Positions 7,043 through 15,840 of a stretch of DNA of 64,000 bases are shown here, one piece after another. Each line of letters begins with the position of its first letter. Position 1 is the first letter of the stretch. The DNA is taken from positions 1,674,001 to 1,738,000 of the forward strand of contig NZ_VIVK01000001.1 in the NCBI RefSeq assembly GCF_007828865.1, in the 5' to 3' direction. The translations under genes were made by a program, and so were the position numbers. This stretch comes from Kribbella amoyensis (GTDB lineage Bacteria; Actinomycetota; Actinomycetes; Propionibacteriales; Kribbellaceae). Below the pieces are notes generated by a model, which ran no database searches, was not told the DNA's origin, and saw nothing but the letters and a program-made list of their open reading frames with translations.

Positions 7043-8299
7043 CGGCGAACCGAGCGACAGCCGGGTGTCCAGGATCGGCGTCCAGTCGCGGATCCAGGAG
7101 ACCGCGACCGTGAGCAGCACGCCGACCGCGGTACCGAGCAGTCCGCCGAGGAAGCCGACGATCACGCTCTCCACCAGGAACTGCCCGGCCACGTGTCTTC
7201 GCGCGGCTCCGAGGGCTCGGCGCAGACCGATCTCGGAGACCCGTTCCAGCACGGACAGCAGGGTGACGTTGGCGATGCCGAGACCGCCGACGAGCAACGC
7301 GACCGCGCCGAGCAACAGGAACAGCGCGTTCAGGTCCGACTCGACGCCCTTGCGGACGGCGCCCTGGACCGGCGGCGCGTCGACCTGGAGCGAGCCCGGA
7401 TTGTTCGGGTCGATCGCGACCGGTGCCTGGCCCGCGATCAGCTGAGCCGCGCCGACCTGGGTCCGGATCTCCACCGCGTCCGGGGACTCCAGCCCGTACG
7501 CCTCCTGGGCGGTGCCGTTCGGCATGATCACGCCGTCGAGCAGTTCGGCCCGGCCGCTGACCGCGTCGAGGATGCCGATCACGGTGTACGCCTGGTCGCC
7601 GATGAACACGGCCGGCTGCGCGTCCACCCGGTTGATGCCGAGCTTCTCGGCCGCATGCTTGCCGAGCACAACGACCCGGTCGCCGCGGGCGTCGTGGCCG
7701 GCGTCGAAGGTCCTGCCGGTCCTCAGCTTCGAACGGATCGCGTCGAAGAGTCCGGCGGATCCGGCGAGGATCGGCAGCGCGTGACCGTTCTTCTGGCCTT
7801 CGAGCCCGGCGACGCTGTGGACCAGGTCGTCGCCGACCTCGAGAGCGCTGACGGTGCCGGCGGCGTCGACACCGTTCAACCGGCTGATCCGGTCCGGCGC
7901 GTCCCACGGCAGCTGCGTCGCTGCCTCGCCCTCCTGGCCGTTGTCGTCCGGCGCCACCACGACCCGCGTCGCCGCGGCCAGGTCGAACCGCTGCGTGATC
8001 TGCCCGGCCGCGGTCTGCCCGAGCCCGACGGTTCCGACCAACGCGGCGATCCCGAGCACGGTCCCCAACGTGGTCAGGATCAACCGAGTAGGCCGCGCCG
8101 CCACCCCGGCCAAGGCCTCGTCGAGCAGGTCCCGTACCGCGGGCCCGCGCGTCAACCGCCGCCGCGAGGAACGGCCGGAGCTGCCCCGTCCCGCCGTCAG
8201 CCGTAGCCGAGCGAAGGCCCGGCGAGCACGACCGGCGGTGGGCGGGGAAGTGGGCGGCCCGCCGGCGGGATCCGGGGGGCCGGTCTGGGGGGTCACCAT
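6950..8299 (-). CDS. MacB/FtsX-type ABC transporter permease
   Basis: This is a 449-residue permease. After a Pro/Arg-rich cytosolic N-terminus, TM1 (residues about 70-95) precedes a large extracytoplasmic MacB-PCD domain. Three C-terminal TMs carry the FtsX signature LERVSEIGLRRALGA. It works with the upstream ATPase and adaptor as a mechanotransmission pump moving lipids, peptides or lipoproteins at the cell surface. It overlaps the ATPase gene by 7 nt, and its own 3' end overlaps the MFS gene by 93 bp. Confidence 0.9.
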   Translation of the reverse strand: MVTPQTGPPDPAGGPPTSPPTAGRARRAFARLRLTAGRGSSGRSSRRRLTRGPAVRDLLDEALAGVAARPTRLILTTLGTVLGIAALVGTVGLGQTAAGQITQRFDLAAATRVVVAPDDNGQEGEAATQLPWDAPDRISRLNGVDAAGTVSALEVGDDLVHSVAGLEGQKNGHALPILAGSAGLFDAIRSKLRTGRTFDAGHDARGDRVVVLGKHAAEKLGINRVDAQPAVFIGDQAYTVIGILDAVSGRAELLDGVIMPNGTAQEAYGLESPDAVEIRTQVGAAQLIAGQAPVAIDPNNPGSLQVDAPPVQGAVRKGVESDLNALFLLLGAVALLVGGLGIANVTLLSVLERVSEIGLRRALGAARRHVAGQFLVESVIVGFLGGLLGTAVGVLLTVAVSWIRDWTPILDTRLSLGSPLLGALIGLIAGTYPAWKASAIQPITALRGT

Positions 8300-8985
8300 C
8301 GGAGCGTCCCGTCGACGATCCGGACCTGGCGTTGGGCCCGGCGGCTGACATGGTCGTCGTGGGTGATGACGGCGAGCGTCATGCCCTCGGAATGCAGCTC
8401 GTCGAACACCTCGAGAATCGCCTCCGCGTTCGCGCTGTCCAGGTTGCCGGTCGGTTCGTCGGCGAGCAGCAGGCTCGGTTCGGCGACCAGGGCGCGCGCG
8501 ATCGCGACCCGTTGCCGTTCCCCGCCCGACAACGTGGTCGGCGCGAACTCCATCCGATGCGCGAGCCCGACTCGTTCCAGCGCGGCCCGCGCCCGGGTCA
8601 TCCGCTCGCGCCGCGGCACCCCGACGTACACCATCGAGAGCGCCACGTTCTCCAGCACGGTCCGGTGGTCGAGCAGGTGGAACGACTGGAAGACGAACCC
8701 GATCCGCTCGCCCCGCAGGACCGCGCGACGCCGCTCCCGCAGCTTCGACGTGTCCACGCCGTCCAGGCGATAGACGCCGCCGGACGGGTTGTCGAGCAAC
8801 CCGAGCAGGTGCAACAGCGTGGACTTGCCCGAGCCGGACGGACCCACGATCGAGAGGTACTCGCCCTGGCCGATGGTGAGGTCGATCTCGCGGATCGCCT
8901 GCACCTCGGGCGGTCCGGGGAAGAACCGGCGGACGCCGATCATCTCCACCACCGGCGCCGGAATCGCCACCGCGGTCGCGCTCAT
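8293..8985 (-). CDS. ABC transporter ATPase, MacB/LolD type
   Basis: This is a 230-residue nucleotide-binding subunit. It has Walker A GPSGSGKST, signature LSGGERQR, Walker B LLLADEPTGNLD and H-loop ITHDD. The TGNLD ending is typical of MacB/LolD ATPases. The ATG overlaps the adaptor stop as ATGA, so the ATPase is coupled to the gene before it and the permease to the gene after it. Confidence 0.95.
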   Translation of the reverse strand: MSATAVAIPAPVVEMIGVRRFFPGPPEVQAIREIDLTIGQGEYLSIVGPSGSGKSTLLHLLGLLDNPSGGVYRLDGVDTSKLRERRRAVLRGERIGFVFQSFHLLDHRTVLENVALSMVYVGVPRRERMTRARAALERVGLAHRMEFAPTTLSGGERQRVAIARALVAEPSLLLADEPTGNLDSANAEAILEVFDELHSEGMTLAVITHDDHVSRRAQRQVRIVDGTLRW

Positions 8986-10280
8986 CGGCCCACCACCACC
9001 TGGTCGCCCTCGGCCAGCTTGGCGTCGCCGGCCGGGGTCACCTGGGCGAACCCGTCCGCGGACAGCCCGACCTTCACCGGGACCAGCTCGACCTTGCCCT
9101 CCCGCAGTACCTCGACCCGCGACGTACCGTCGGAGCCGGCCGACAACGCGGCGACCGGGACCGCGAGCACCTTGCCGTTCGTACTCTGCACCGGGATCGT
9201 CACCCGGACGTTCGCCTCGCGGAGCCGTTCGAGCTGGGCCGCGGTCAGCGACCTGGGCGCGACCACGACGTCGTACTTGTCCGCGTTCCGGGTGATCCGG
9301 CGGACGGTGGCCTGCACGGTGGTGCCGTCGCCGAGGTCGAAGCTCGCCGCCATCCCCACCTTGAGCCGCTCCTTGGTCTCCGCGTCCACCTTGACCGTGA
9401 CGACGAGCGAGGCGCCGCTGACCGACATCACCACGCCGTTGACGGTGCCGCCGCGTTCGACCTTCACCTCGTCGACCCGGCGCGGCAGCGTCTTGACGAA
9501 GACCACCTCGGACACCGGCAACGGCGTCCCGGCCTTGAACTCCGCCTCGGACAGGTCGGACTCGGCGTCGTCGAGGTTCTCCTTCGCGTCGTCGACCTGG
9601 CCCTGCTCGACACTGTGGTCCTTCTTGCCCGGCGTGGCCTTCGCCTGCTTCAACGCGGCCTGCGCCTGCCTCAGCGCGTTCTTCGCCTGGTCGACGGCCT
9701 TCTCCGCACCCTCCACGGCCTGGGTCAGCGGCTGCTCCGGTTCCGGGGCGTCGTAGCCGACCGTCTCGTAGAGTTCCTCGACCGCCCGGGCCGTCGCGCC
9801 GTCGTACTTGGTGTCGACCGTGCCCGGGTCGAACCCGAGCCGGTCCAGCGTCTGCTCCAACTGCAGCACGTCCGGTCCCCGGCTCCCAGGGCTCAGGGTT
9901 CGGTACATCGGCAGCGTCCCGGCGAGCCCGATCACCGGACGGCCAGCGATCTCGAGCAGCACCTTGCCCTCGCTGATCGTCGATCCGACGGCGGGGACCT
10001 TGCCGGTCACCACGGCCGGAGTACCCAGCCCGCTGGTCTCCACCCGGACGTTGACCGCCCCGTCGAACGACGTGTCGCCGCGGGAGACCACCTTGCTGGA
10101 CAACGCCTTCTTCTCCACCGGCACGGTGATCTGCGACGCGTCCGGCGGCGCGGTCTTGGCGGCCGCGTCCTCCGGCGACTGGATCCGGCTGCCGGCGGCG
10201 ACCCCGACGCCGAGCGACGCGGCCGCGACCACCGACACCCCGACCAGGACCCGCCGACGCGACTTGGGGGTCGCGGTCAC
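8982..10280 (-). CDS. periplasmic adaptor / membrane-fusion protein with peptidoglycan-binding domain
   Basis: This is a 432-residue single-pass adaptor. An N-terminal TM (VLVGVSVVAAASLGVGVAAG) is followed by a lipoyl-like half. A peptidoglycan-binding-type helical segment (VLQLEQTLDRLGFDPGTV) comes next, then a Lys/Ala-rich coiled coil, and a second beta-rich half ends VAQTP-like (FAQVTPAGDAKLAEG). This is the usual actinobacterial partner of MacB-like pumps, linking the permease to the cell wall. The start GTG at 10280 overlaps the lipoprotein stop as GTGA. Confidence 0.85.
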   Translation of the reverse strand: MTATPKSRRRVLVGVSVVAAASLGVGVAAGSRIQSPEDAAAKTAPPDASQITVPVEKKALSSKVVSRGDTSFDGAVNVRVETSGLGTPAVVTGKVPAVGSTISEGKVLLEIAGRPVIGLAGTLPMYRTLSPGSRGPDVLQLEQTLDRLGFDPGTVDTKYDGATARAVEELYETVGYDAPEPEQPLTQAVEGAEKAVDQAKNALRQAQAALKQAKATPGKKDHSVEQGQVDDAKENLDDAESDLSEAEFKAGTPLPVSEVVFVKTLPRRVDEVKVERGGTVNGVVMSVSGASLVVTVKVDAETKERLKVGMAASFDLGDGTTVQATVRRITRNADKYDVVVAPRSLTAAQLERLREANVRVTIPVQSTNGKVLAVPVAALSAGSDGTSRVEVLREGKVELVPVKVGLSADGFAQVTPAGDAKLAEGDQVVVGR

Positions 10281-11326
10281 CGCTCCGCCATCGCGTCGCG
10301 GAACTGCTCGAGTTCGGCCTTGTTCTGCTCGACGAACTCCTTCTCCTTCTCGTACCGCACCTGCTTGGCGGTCTCCTCGTACCCCTTCGCCTTGCAGCCC
10401 TGGTCCGCCTTGGCCAGCTCGATCTCGAACTTGCGCAGCTCGGCCAGCTTCTGCGAGTCCACCTTGTCGAACGAGGGCGGGCCGACCGTGACGCTCTTGC
10501 CGTTCGGCTGGTTCTTGGTGCCCATCAGCTCGTCGAGCTTCTGGCTCACCTTGGTCCGCGGGTCGTCCGGCTTGGCGAAGCCCGCGTGACCGGCATCGGC
10601 GAGGCAGTCGGACCAGGCCGAGGTGGCCTCGACGACGCGCTGGTCGGTCTCGACCCGCTTCCGCAACGCCTCGAGGTCCTTGAACAGCGACTCGAACTTG
10701 CTGAACGAGTCGACCTTGTCCTGCCCCTTGCCGAACACCTGCTCGGCGGCCTGGCCGCGGCAGCCGAGGTCGGTCGGCCGCTTGGCGTTGTTCGCCTTCC
10801 CGTCGGCTGGGATCGCGATCATGTTCCCGTCGCCGAGCTGGCCGTTGAGCGCCTTGTCGTAGGCCTTCTTCGCGGTCGCGGACAGGCCGTTGCGGATCTT
10901 GGTGTTCGGGTTGCTGTCGTCCTCGCCGGCCGGCTTGGACCAGTCGATGGTGCTGATGCCGTAGCCGTACTGCTCGGCGAACTTGTCCGGCGGCAGGTTG
11001 AAGGCGTCGTCGAACTTGGACTTCTCCTGCTGCTCGGGCGGCACCGCGACGTACTCGAAGCCGGCTGCCTTCATACAGCCGGCCGTGGCCTCCTCGACCT
11101 TGCGCTGCTTGGCCAGCTGTTCCTCGGACGACTCCGGCCCGCCGGCCCGGACCGCGACCCGGGTCATCCCGCCGACCGGCGCACTGGAGTAGCCCTCCCC
11201 CATGTACTCGGCGAGCGGGCTCTTGTCCTTGTTCTCTTCCTGCGGCGCCGCGCCGGGGTCGTTCGTGCCGCAGCCGGCGAGCGCGAGCACCGCGACCAGG
11301 GCGAGCGCAGTTCTGGAGGTCTTCAT
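10277..11326 (-). CDS. lipoprotein with repeated Cys-x2-Ala-Gly motifs
   Basis: This is a 349-residue lipoprotein with lipobox LALAGC and lipidated Cys19. The mature part is charged and helical, and has Cys84 in CMKAAGFEY, Cys189, Cys241 in CLADAGHAGF and Cys311 in CKAKGY. Recurrent Cys-x2/3-Gly motifs of this type occur in actinobacterial surface lipoproteins of unknown role. As first gene of the adaptor/ATPase/permease operon it may be a substrate-binding or sensing subunit. The histidine kinase encoded divergently carries similar motifs. The exact function is unknown. Confidence 0.8.
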   Translation of the reverse strand: MKTSRTALALVAVLALAGCGTNDPGAAPQEENKDKSPLAEYMGEGYSSAPVGGMTRVAVRAGGPESSEEQLAKQRKVEEATAGCMKAAGFEYVAVPPEQQEKSKFDDAFNLPPDKFAEQYGYGISTIDWSKPAGEDDSNPNTKIRNGLSATAKKAYDKALNGQLGDGNMIAIPADGKANNAKRPTDLGCRGQAAEQVFGKGQDKVDSFSKFESLFKDLEALRKRVETDQRVVEATSAWSDCLADAGHAGFAKPDDPRTKVSQKLDELMGTKNQPNGKSVTVGPPSFDKVDSQKLAELRKFEIELAKADQGCKAKGYEETAKQVRYEKEKEFVEQNKAELEQFRDAMAER

Positions 11327-11351
11327 GGTCAGCGAGCGTGCCGCCGGGGCG

Positions 11352-11416
11352 GTGAAGAACCTGTGAAGGACCGATCAGCACCCGATGCTCTCAGCCGTTC
11401 TTCATCGGATTCTCAT
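11352..11416. promoter_or_regulatory. candidate response-regulator binding region
   Basis: In the divergent promoter, GTGAAG occurs at 11352 and 11363, exactly 11 bp apart. Across from it, CTTCAT (11400-11405) and TCTCAT (11411-11416) lie 11 bp apart in inverted orientation. OmpR-type regulators bind direct repeats with this spacing. Confidence 0.4.
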
Positions 11417-11438
11417 GAAAATCGGTCACTGTGAGGCC

Positions 11439-12149
11439 ATGGGAGCGCGGATTCTTGTTGCCGAGGACGACAGGAAGCAAGCGGAGCTGATCCGGCGGTA
11501 CCTCGAGCGGGAGGGGCATCTGACCGTCGTCGTGCACGACGGGCGGGCCGCCATCGACGAGGCGCGCCGGCGCAGTCCCGACCTGCTGGTGCTCGACGTG
11601 ATGATGCCCAAGGTGGACGGCCTGGACGTCTGCCGGGTACTCCGCGCCGGGCAGGGCGACGACGCGGACGTACCCATCATCATGCTGACCGCGCGATCGA
11701 CCGAGGACGACCTGCTGCTCGGCCTGGACCTCGGCGCCGACGACTACCTGACCAAGCCGTACAACCCGCGCGAGCTGGTGGCCCGGGTCCGGACCGTGCT
11801 CCGCCGGACCCGCAGCCGGGCCGAGGGCGAGGTGTACCGGGTCGGTGACCTGGAGATCGACCCGGTTCGGCACGAGGTCCGGCTGGACGGACGGCTGGTC
11901 GAGGTGACCCCGGCGGAGTTCAAGATCCTCGCCTGCTTGGCCGCTTCCCCGGGGCGCGCGTTCACCCGGCAGCAGTTGCTGGAGCACGCGTTCGGCTTCG
12001 ACCACTACGTCTTCGACCGGACGATCGACGTGCACATGATGAACCTGCGGAAGAAGATCGAGCCGGCCCCGACCGCGCCGGCGTACCTGAAGACCGTCTA
12101 CGGCGTGGGCTACAAGCTGGCCGACAAGGTGGTGCGCGATGCGTCGTAG
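11439..12149 (+). CDS. OmpR-family response regulator
   Basis: This is a 236-residue regulator. The receiver domain has the acidic pair in AEDD, phospho-acceptor Asp53 (VLDVMMP) and Lys in LTKPY. The C-terminal winged helix has RTIDVHMMNLRKKIE and YGVGYKL. The start at 11439 (MGARILVAEDD) was chosen over an upstream ATG because the receiver fold begins there and GTGAGG precedes it. It is coupled to the kinase gene by an 11-nt overlap and probably controls the divergent lipoprotein-ABC operon. Confidence 0.93.
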   Translation: MGARILVAEDDRKQAELIRRYLEREGHLTVVVHDGRAAIDEARRRSPDLLVLDVMMPKVDGLDVCRVLRAGQGDDADVPIIMLTARSTEDDLLLGLDLGADDYLTKPYNPRELVARVRTVLRRTRSRAEGEVYRVGDLEIDPVRHEVRLDGRLVEVTPAEFKILACLAASPGRAFTRQQLLEHAFGFDHYVFDRTIDVHMMNLRKKIEPAPTAPAYLKTVYGVGYKLADKVVRDAS

Positions 12150-14040
12150 TGTGCTGGTCCGGTTCCTCGGGTTGTCGCTCGCCGTCGCGCTCGGCGCCGT
12201 CATCGCCACCGCGGTGATCGCCACGTACAGCACGTCGGAACAGCTGCAGGGCGAGATCGACACGAACATCTCCCAGCTCCAGGTCGACGGCGAGATCTAC
12301 TCCCGGCTGAGCTCGTACGCCGAGGACCACGCGTCCTGGTCCGGTGTCGGCCAGCTGGTGCACGACCTGGCCGACCAGACCGGCCGCCGGATCGCGCTGA
12401 CCGGGACCGACGGCGCCGTGATCGCGGACTCGGCCCGCGTCCTCGGCGCCGCGCCCGAGCTCCCTTCGGTGCCGGCGGCAACCGTCGACGTCGCGGGCCA
12501 GAGCACCGCGGTGTTCTCCAAGGCGGCCTCGGTGAGCGCCCGGATGCAGGTTGCCAAGGCCGGCGCGGCGATGGCGATCGCCCCGACGTTCGGGCCCGGC
12601 CAGTCCTGGGGTCTCACCGACGAGGAACGCCGTGACCGCGACGCCCTCGCCGACCAGGCGGCCGCCTGTTACCGCGCCGCCGGCCGGAACGCGACCGTGA
12701 CGAAGACGGGTGAAGGACCCCGGGTCGTGGTCGAGTCCGGCACGACGTCGGAGGGCGTCCCGGTCAACCAGGCGGTCCGGTCCGTGGGCACCCCGGCGAA
12801 CGATCCCTGTCTCCCGCCCGGCCTGTACGAGCCGAGTGCAAAGGCGAAGGCGGTGAACGCGACCGAGGTGACGAAGGCGACCAGCTGCCTGGACCGGGCC
12901 GGCCAGCAGTACACGCTGACCAGCTTCCCGCCGGAGAACCTGAAGGTCGTGGTCCCGCCCGACGGCACGCTCGAGCCGAGCGCGGAGTTCGTCAGCTGTA
13001 CGACGGCGGCGCGCTCCGAGGCGCTGGCGCCGTACGTCGCTCCGGAGGCACGGTTGTTCCTCGGGTCGAAGTCGGCGTTCAACGTGTTCTCCGCGGAAGG
13101 GCTCGCGCGTACGGCGGCCACCGCGCTCGGCGTTCTGCTGATCGCGGGCCTGGTGATGGTGTTCGCCGGGCGCCGCCTGGTCCGGCCGATCCTCGCGCTC
13201 ACCGGCGCCGCGCAACGGATGGCGGGCGGCGATCACGCGGCCCGGGTCCCGGTCAACGGCCGGGACGAGGTGGCCCGGCTCGGGCACGCCTTCAACGCGA
13301 TGGCCGAGTCGATCCAGCGGCACGACCACCAGCGCAAGGCGATGGTCAGCGACGTGGCCCACGAGCTGCGGACCCCGTTGGCCAACATCAAGGGCTACCT
13401 GGTCGCGTCCGAGGACGGCGTCGTCCCGCTCGACCGCGAGCTCGTCGGCTCGCTGCTCGAAGAGACCGGCTTGCTCGAACACCTGGTCGCAGACCTGCAG
13501 GAGCTCGCGCTCGCCGACGCCGGCAAGCTCCGGCTGCACCCGGCCCCGCGCGATCTCACCGACCTCGCGACCCAGGTGGTGTCCGCGCATCGCCCGGCCG
13601 CCGAACGCGCCGAAGTCACGCTCGCCACCGACACGAAGGGCCCGACCCCGGCGATCGTCGACAGCGCCCGTGTCCGGCAGGCCCTCGGAAACCTGGTCTC
13701 CAACGCCATCCGCTTCACCCCGTCGGGCGGGCGGGTCGTCGTCGGGATCCGCCGGGTCGGCGACGCGTATCACCTGACCGTCACTGACAACGGCACCGGC
13801 ATCGCCCCCGAACACCTGCCCCACCTCTTCGACCGCTTCTACCGGGCCGACCACTCCCGGTCCCGGGCCACCGGCGGCAGCGGGCTCGGCCTCGCGATCA
13901 CCAAACACCTGGTCGAGCTCCACGGTGGGACGGTCACGGTCACCAGCCGGCCCGGTCACGGGTCCACGTTCACGCTCCGGCTGCCGGCCAAACCGCCGAC
14001 AGCCCAGGCTGGACCTGGTGGCCACGGCCGGTCAGAGTGA
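12139..14040 (+). CDS. sensor histidine kinase with Cys-containing extracytoplasmic domain
   Basis: This is a 633-residue membrane kinase. TM1 is at about 10-30, a 290-residue outer domain follows, TM2 is at about 322-343 and HAMP at 344-396. The H-box is VAHELRTPL with His408, the N-box LGNLVSNAIRF, and the G-box GGSGLGLAITKHLV. The outer domain carries CYRAAG (Cys177) and CLDRAGQQY (Cys250) plus further cysteines. These resemble motifs in the divergently encoded lipoprotein, so it may sense the same ligand or redox cue. It forms a two-component system with the overlapping regulator. Confidence 0.92.
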   Translation: MRRSVLVRFLGLSLAVALGAVIATAVIATYSTSEQLQGEIDTNISQLQVDGEIYSRLSSYAEDHASWSGVGQLVHDLADQTGRRIALTGTDGAVIADSARVLGAAPELPSVPAATVDVAGQSTAVFSKAASVSARMQVAKAGAAMAIAPTFGPGQSWGLTDEERRDRDALADQAAACYRAAGRNATVTKTGEGPRVVVESGTTSEGVPVNQAVRSVGTPANDPCLPPGLYEPSAKAKAVNATEVTKATSCLDRAGQQYTLTSFPPENLKVVVPPDGTLEPSAEFVSCTTAARSEALAPYVAPEARLFLGSKSAFNVFSAEGLARTAATALGVLLIAGLVMVFAGRRLVRPILALTGAAQRMAGGDHAARVPVNGRDEVARLGHAFNAMAESIQRHDHQRKAMVSDVAHELRTPLANIKGYLVASEDGVVPLDRELVGSLLEETGLLEHLVADLQELALADAGKLRLHPAPRDLTDLATQVVSAHRPAAERAEVTLATDTKGPTPAIVDSARVRQALGNLVSNAIRFTPSGGRVVVGIRRVGDAYHLTVTDNGTGIAPEHLPHLFDRFYRADHSRSRATGGSGLGLAITKHLVELHGGTVTVTSRPGHGSTFTLRLPAKPPTAQAGPGGHGRSE

Positions 14041-14044
14041 GCGG

Positions 14045-14818
14045 GTGGCTGACTTCACCCAGGAGAACCTGAGCGGATCCCGGTTCGAGGACGTGTACCT
14101 GACGGGTGCGCGGTTCCACGACGTCGACCTGAGCAACGCGCGATTCCGGCTCGTCGATCTGAGCGGTGTCGTGGTCCGCGGCGCGCTGGTCGACCTGGAG
14201 CTCGACGGCTGGATCCGCAAGCTGGTCGTCAACGGCGTCGACGTGGCTCCGCTGATCGAGGCCGAGCTGAACCGGCGGTACCCGGACCGGGCGAAGATGC
14301 GGCCGGCCGACGCCGCCGGCTACCGCGAGGCGTGGGACATCCTCGAGCGGCTGTGGGCCGGGACGGTCGAGAGGGCCCGTCGGCTGGACCCGGACCTGCT
14401 GCACGAACAGGTCGACGAGGAGTGGTCCTTCATCGAGACCCAGCGGCACCTCGTCTTCGCCACCGACGCCTGGGTCCGCCGCGCGTTCCTGGGCGACCCG
14501 AGTCCGTGGCACCCGCTGGACCTGCCGCACGACGACATGCCCGACAGCCCCGGCGTACCGCGGGACCGCACCGTCCGGCCGTCGCTCGACGAGGTCCTCG
14601 TCCTTCGCGCCGAGCGCCAGGCCACGGTCCGGGAAGTCCTGGCGAAGCTCACCGACGAGCAACTGGCCGGCACCACGACACCGGTCGAGAAACCGGGCTA
14701 CCCCGAGTCCGAGAGCTTCCCCGTCAAGCGCTGCCTGGGCGCCGTCCTCAGCGAGGAGTGGGAGCACCGCCTGTACGCCGAGCGCGACCTCGCCGTCCTC
14801 GAAGCCCGGACCACCTGA
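14045..14818 (+). CDS. pentapeptide-repeat / DinB-like fusion protein
   Basis: This is a 257-residue protein. Residues 1 to about 45 are pentapeptide repeats (FTQENLSGSRFEDVYLTGAR pattern, then DLSNARFRLVDLSG). The rest is a DinB-like four-helix bundle. Candidate metal-ligand histidines lie in TQRHLVFATDAW and EEWEHRLYAERDL. DinB-like proteins include mycothiol- or bacillithiol-dependent transferases, but the reaction here is not determinable. The GTG start at 14045 lies 4 nt after the kinase stop, so it may be co-transcribed. It ends 3 nt before the convergent LLM gene. Confidence 0.8.
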   Translation: MADFTQENLSGSRFEDVYLTGARFHDVDLSNARFRLVDLSGVVVRGALVDLELDGWIRKLVVNGVDVAPLIEAELNRRYPDRAKMRPADAAGYREAWDILERLWAGTVERARRLDPDLLHEQVDEEWSFIETQRHLVFATDAWVRRAFLGDPSPWHPLDLPHDDMPDSPGVPRDRTVRPSLDEVLVLRAERQATVREVLAKLTDEQLAGTTTPVEKPGYPESESFPVKRCLGAVLSEEWEHRLYAERDLAVLEARTT

Positions 14819-14821
14819 CCC

Positions 14822-15766
14822 TCACGGAGCGAGCGAGCGGGCGACTTCCACGAGACTGCCGCCCGTCGGCAGAGTGGCGATGATCGGGGTGTCGAGCCCG
14901 TGGTCGAGGTACTCGCGAATGCGGGCCCGGCAGTCTTCCGGCGAACCGTGCACGACCAGGTCGTCGATGACGGACTCGGGAACGGCGGCCATCGCGGCGT
15001 TCCGGTCCCCCGCTTTCCACGCGGCGTGCATCGGGGCGAGGGCCTCGGCGCGACCCAGCCAGTCATGGAAGGCGGCATACCCGGGCACGGTGAGATAGGT
15101 GGCGATCAGGTACCGGCCCAGGTTGCGGGCCATCTCGGTGTCCTCGGTGGCACAGACGAAGATCCGGGCCGCGAGCTCCTTGTCGTCCCCGAGTTCGGCG
15201 CGGACCTGGCGGACGTCGCCCGGGGAGAGCCAGTTGGTGATCGCGCCGTCGGCCTCGCGGGCGGCGAGCCGGAGCATCTGCGGCCGGAGCGCGGCGAGCA
15301 TGATCGCCGGGGCGACGTCGGGCGCCTTCTCCAGCCGGAACCGCCGGATCGTGAAGCTGTCGAACTCGCCGTCCACCTTCTCCCCGGCGAACGCCTGCCG
15401 GAGGAACCGCAGCACGTCCCGGGTCCGGGCCAGCGGCGGGTCGTAGGCGATCCCGTTCCAGCCGGTCACGATCGTCTCGGAGGAGGCCCCGATCCCGAGC
15501 ACGAACCGGCCGGACGCGAGATCCGCGAGCGTCGCCGCGCTCATCGCCAACGCGGCCGGCCCTCTGGTGTGGACGGGAACGACGGCCGTCCCGAGCCGGA
15601 GCCGCTCGTCCCACTCGGACGCGAGCACCAACGGCGTGAACGCGTCCGCACCCGCCACCTCGGCGGACCACAGGTCGGTGTACCCGAGCTCGGCCAGCTC
15701 GGCGATCAACGCGCGGTGCTCCCGCAACGGGACACCGGTCAGCGGCACGGTCAGACCCCAGCGCAT
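14822..15766 (-). CDS. LLM-class F420-dependent oxidoreductase
   Basis: This is a 314-residue luciferase-like TIM-barrel protein. It starts MRWGLTVPLTGVPLREH and has the family segments LRLGTAVVPVHTRGPAALAM and GRFVLGIGAS. The spacing and length match actinobacterial F420-dependent oxidoreductases rather than FMN monooxygenases, but the cofactor is inferred. It is the last gene of a tight minus-strand operon with acyl-CoA dehydrogenase, SDR, kinase and phosphatase genes, so it may act on the same substrate. Confidence 0.85.
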   Translation of the reverse strand: MRWGLTVPLTGVPLREHRALIAELAELGYTDLWSAEVAGADAFTPLVLASEWDERLRLGTAVVPVHTRGPAALAMSAATLADLASGRFVLGIGASSETIVTGWNGIAYDPPLARTRDVLRFLRQAFAGEKVDGEFDSFTIRRFRLEKAPDVAPAIMLAALRPQMLRLAAREADGAITNWLSPGDVRQVRAELGDDKELAARIFVCATEDTEMARNLGRYLIATYLTVPGYAAFHDWLGRAEALAPMHAAWKAGDRNAAMAAVPESVIDDLVVHGSPEDCRARIREYLDHGLDTPIIATLPTGGSLVEVARSLAP

Positions 15767-15767
15767 C

Positions 15768-15833
15768 TCAGATCAGCCCCTTCAGCACCGGCAACGACGC
15801 GTACCGCATCACCTTGGACAGATTGCGTCGCAT
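15768..15833 (-). CDS. possible 21-residue ORF between phosphatase and LLM genes
   Basis: An ATG-initiated frame of 21 codons (MRRNLSKVMRYASLPVLKGL then Ile, TGA) fits between the phosphatase stop (7 nt upstream) and the LLM start (1 nt downstream). The purine-rich AGGGCGACG precedes its ATG. The peptide is basic and amphipathic. It may be a real small protein or a translational-coupling leader for the LLM gene, or the frame may be chance. No family is recognised. Confidence 0.3.
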   Translation of the reverse strand: MRRNLSKVMRYASLPVLKGLI

Positions 15834-15840
15834 CGTCGCC

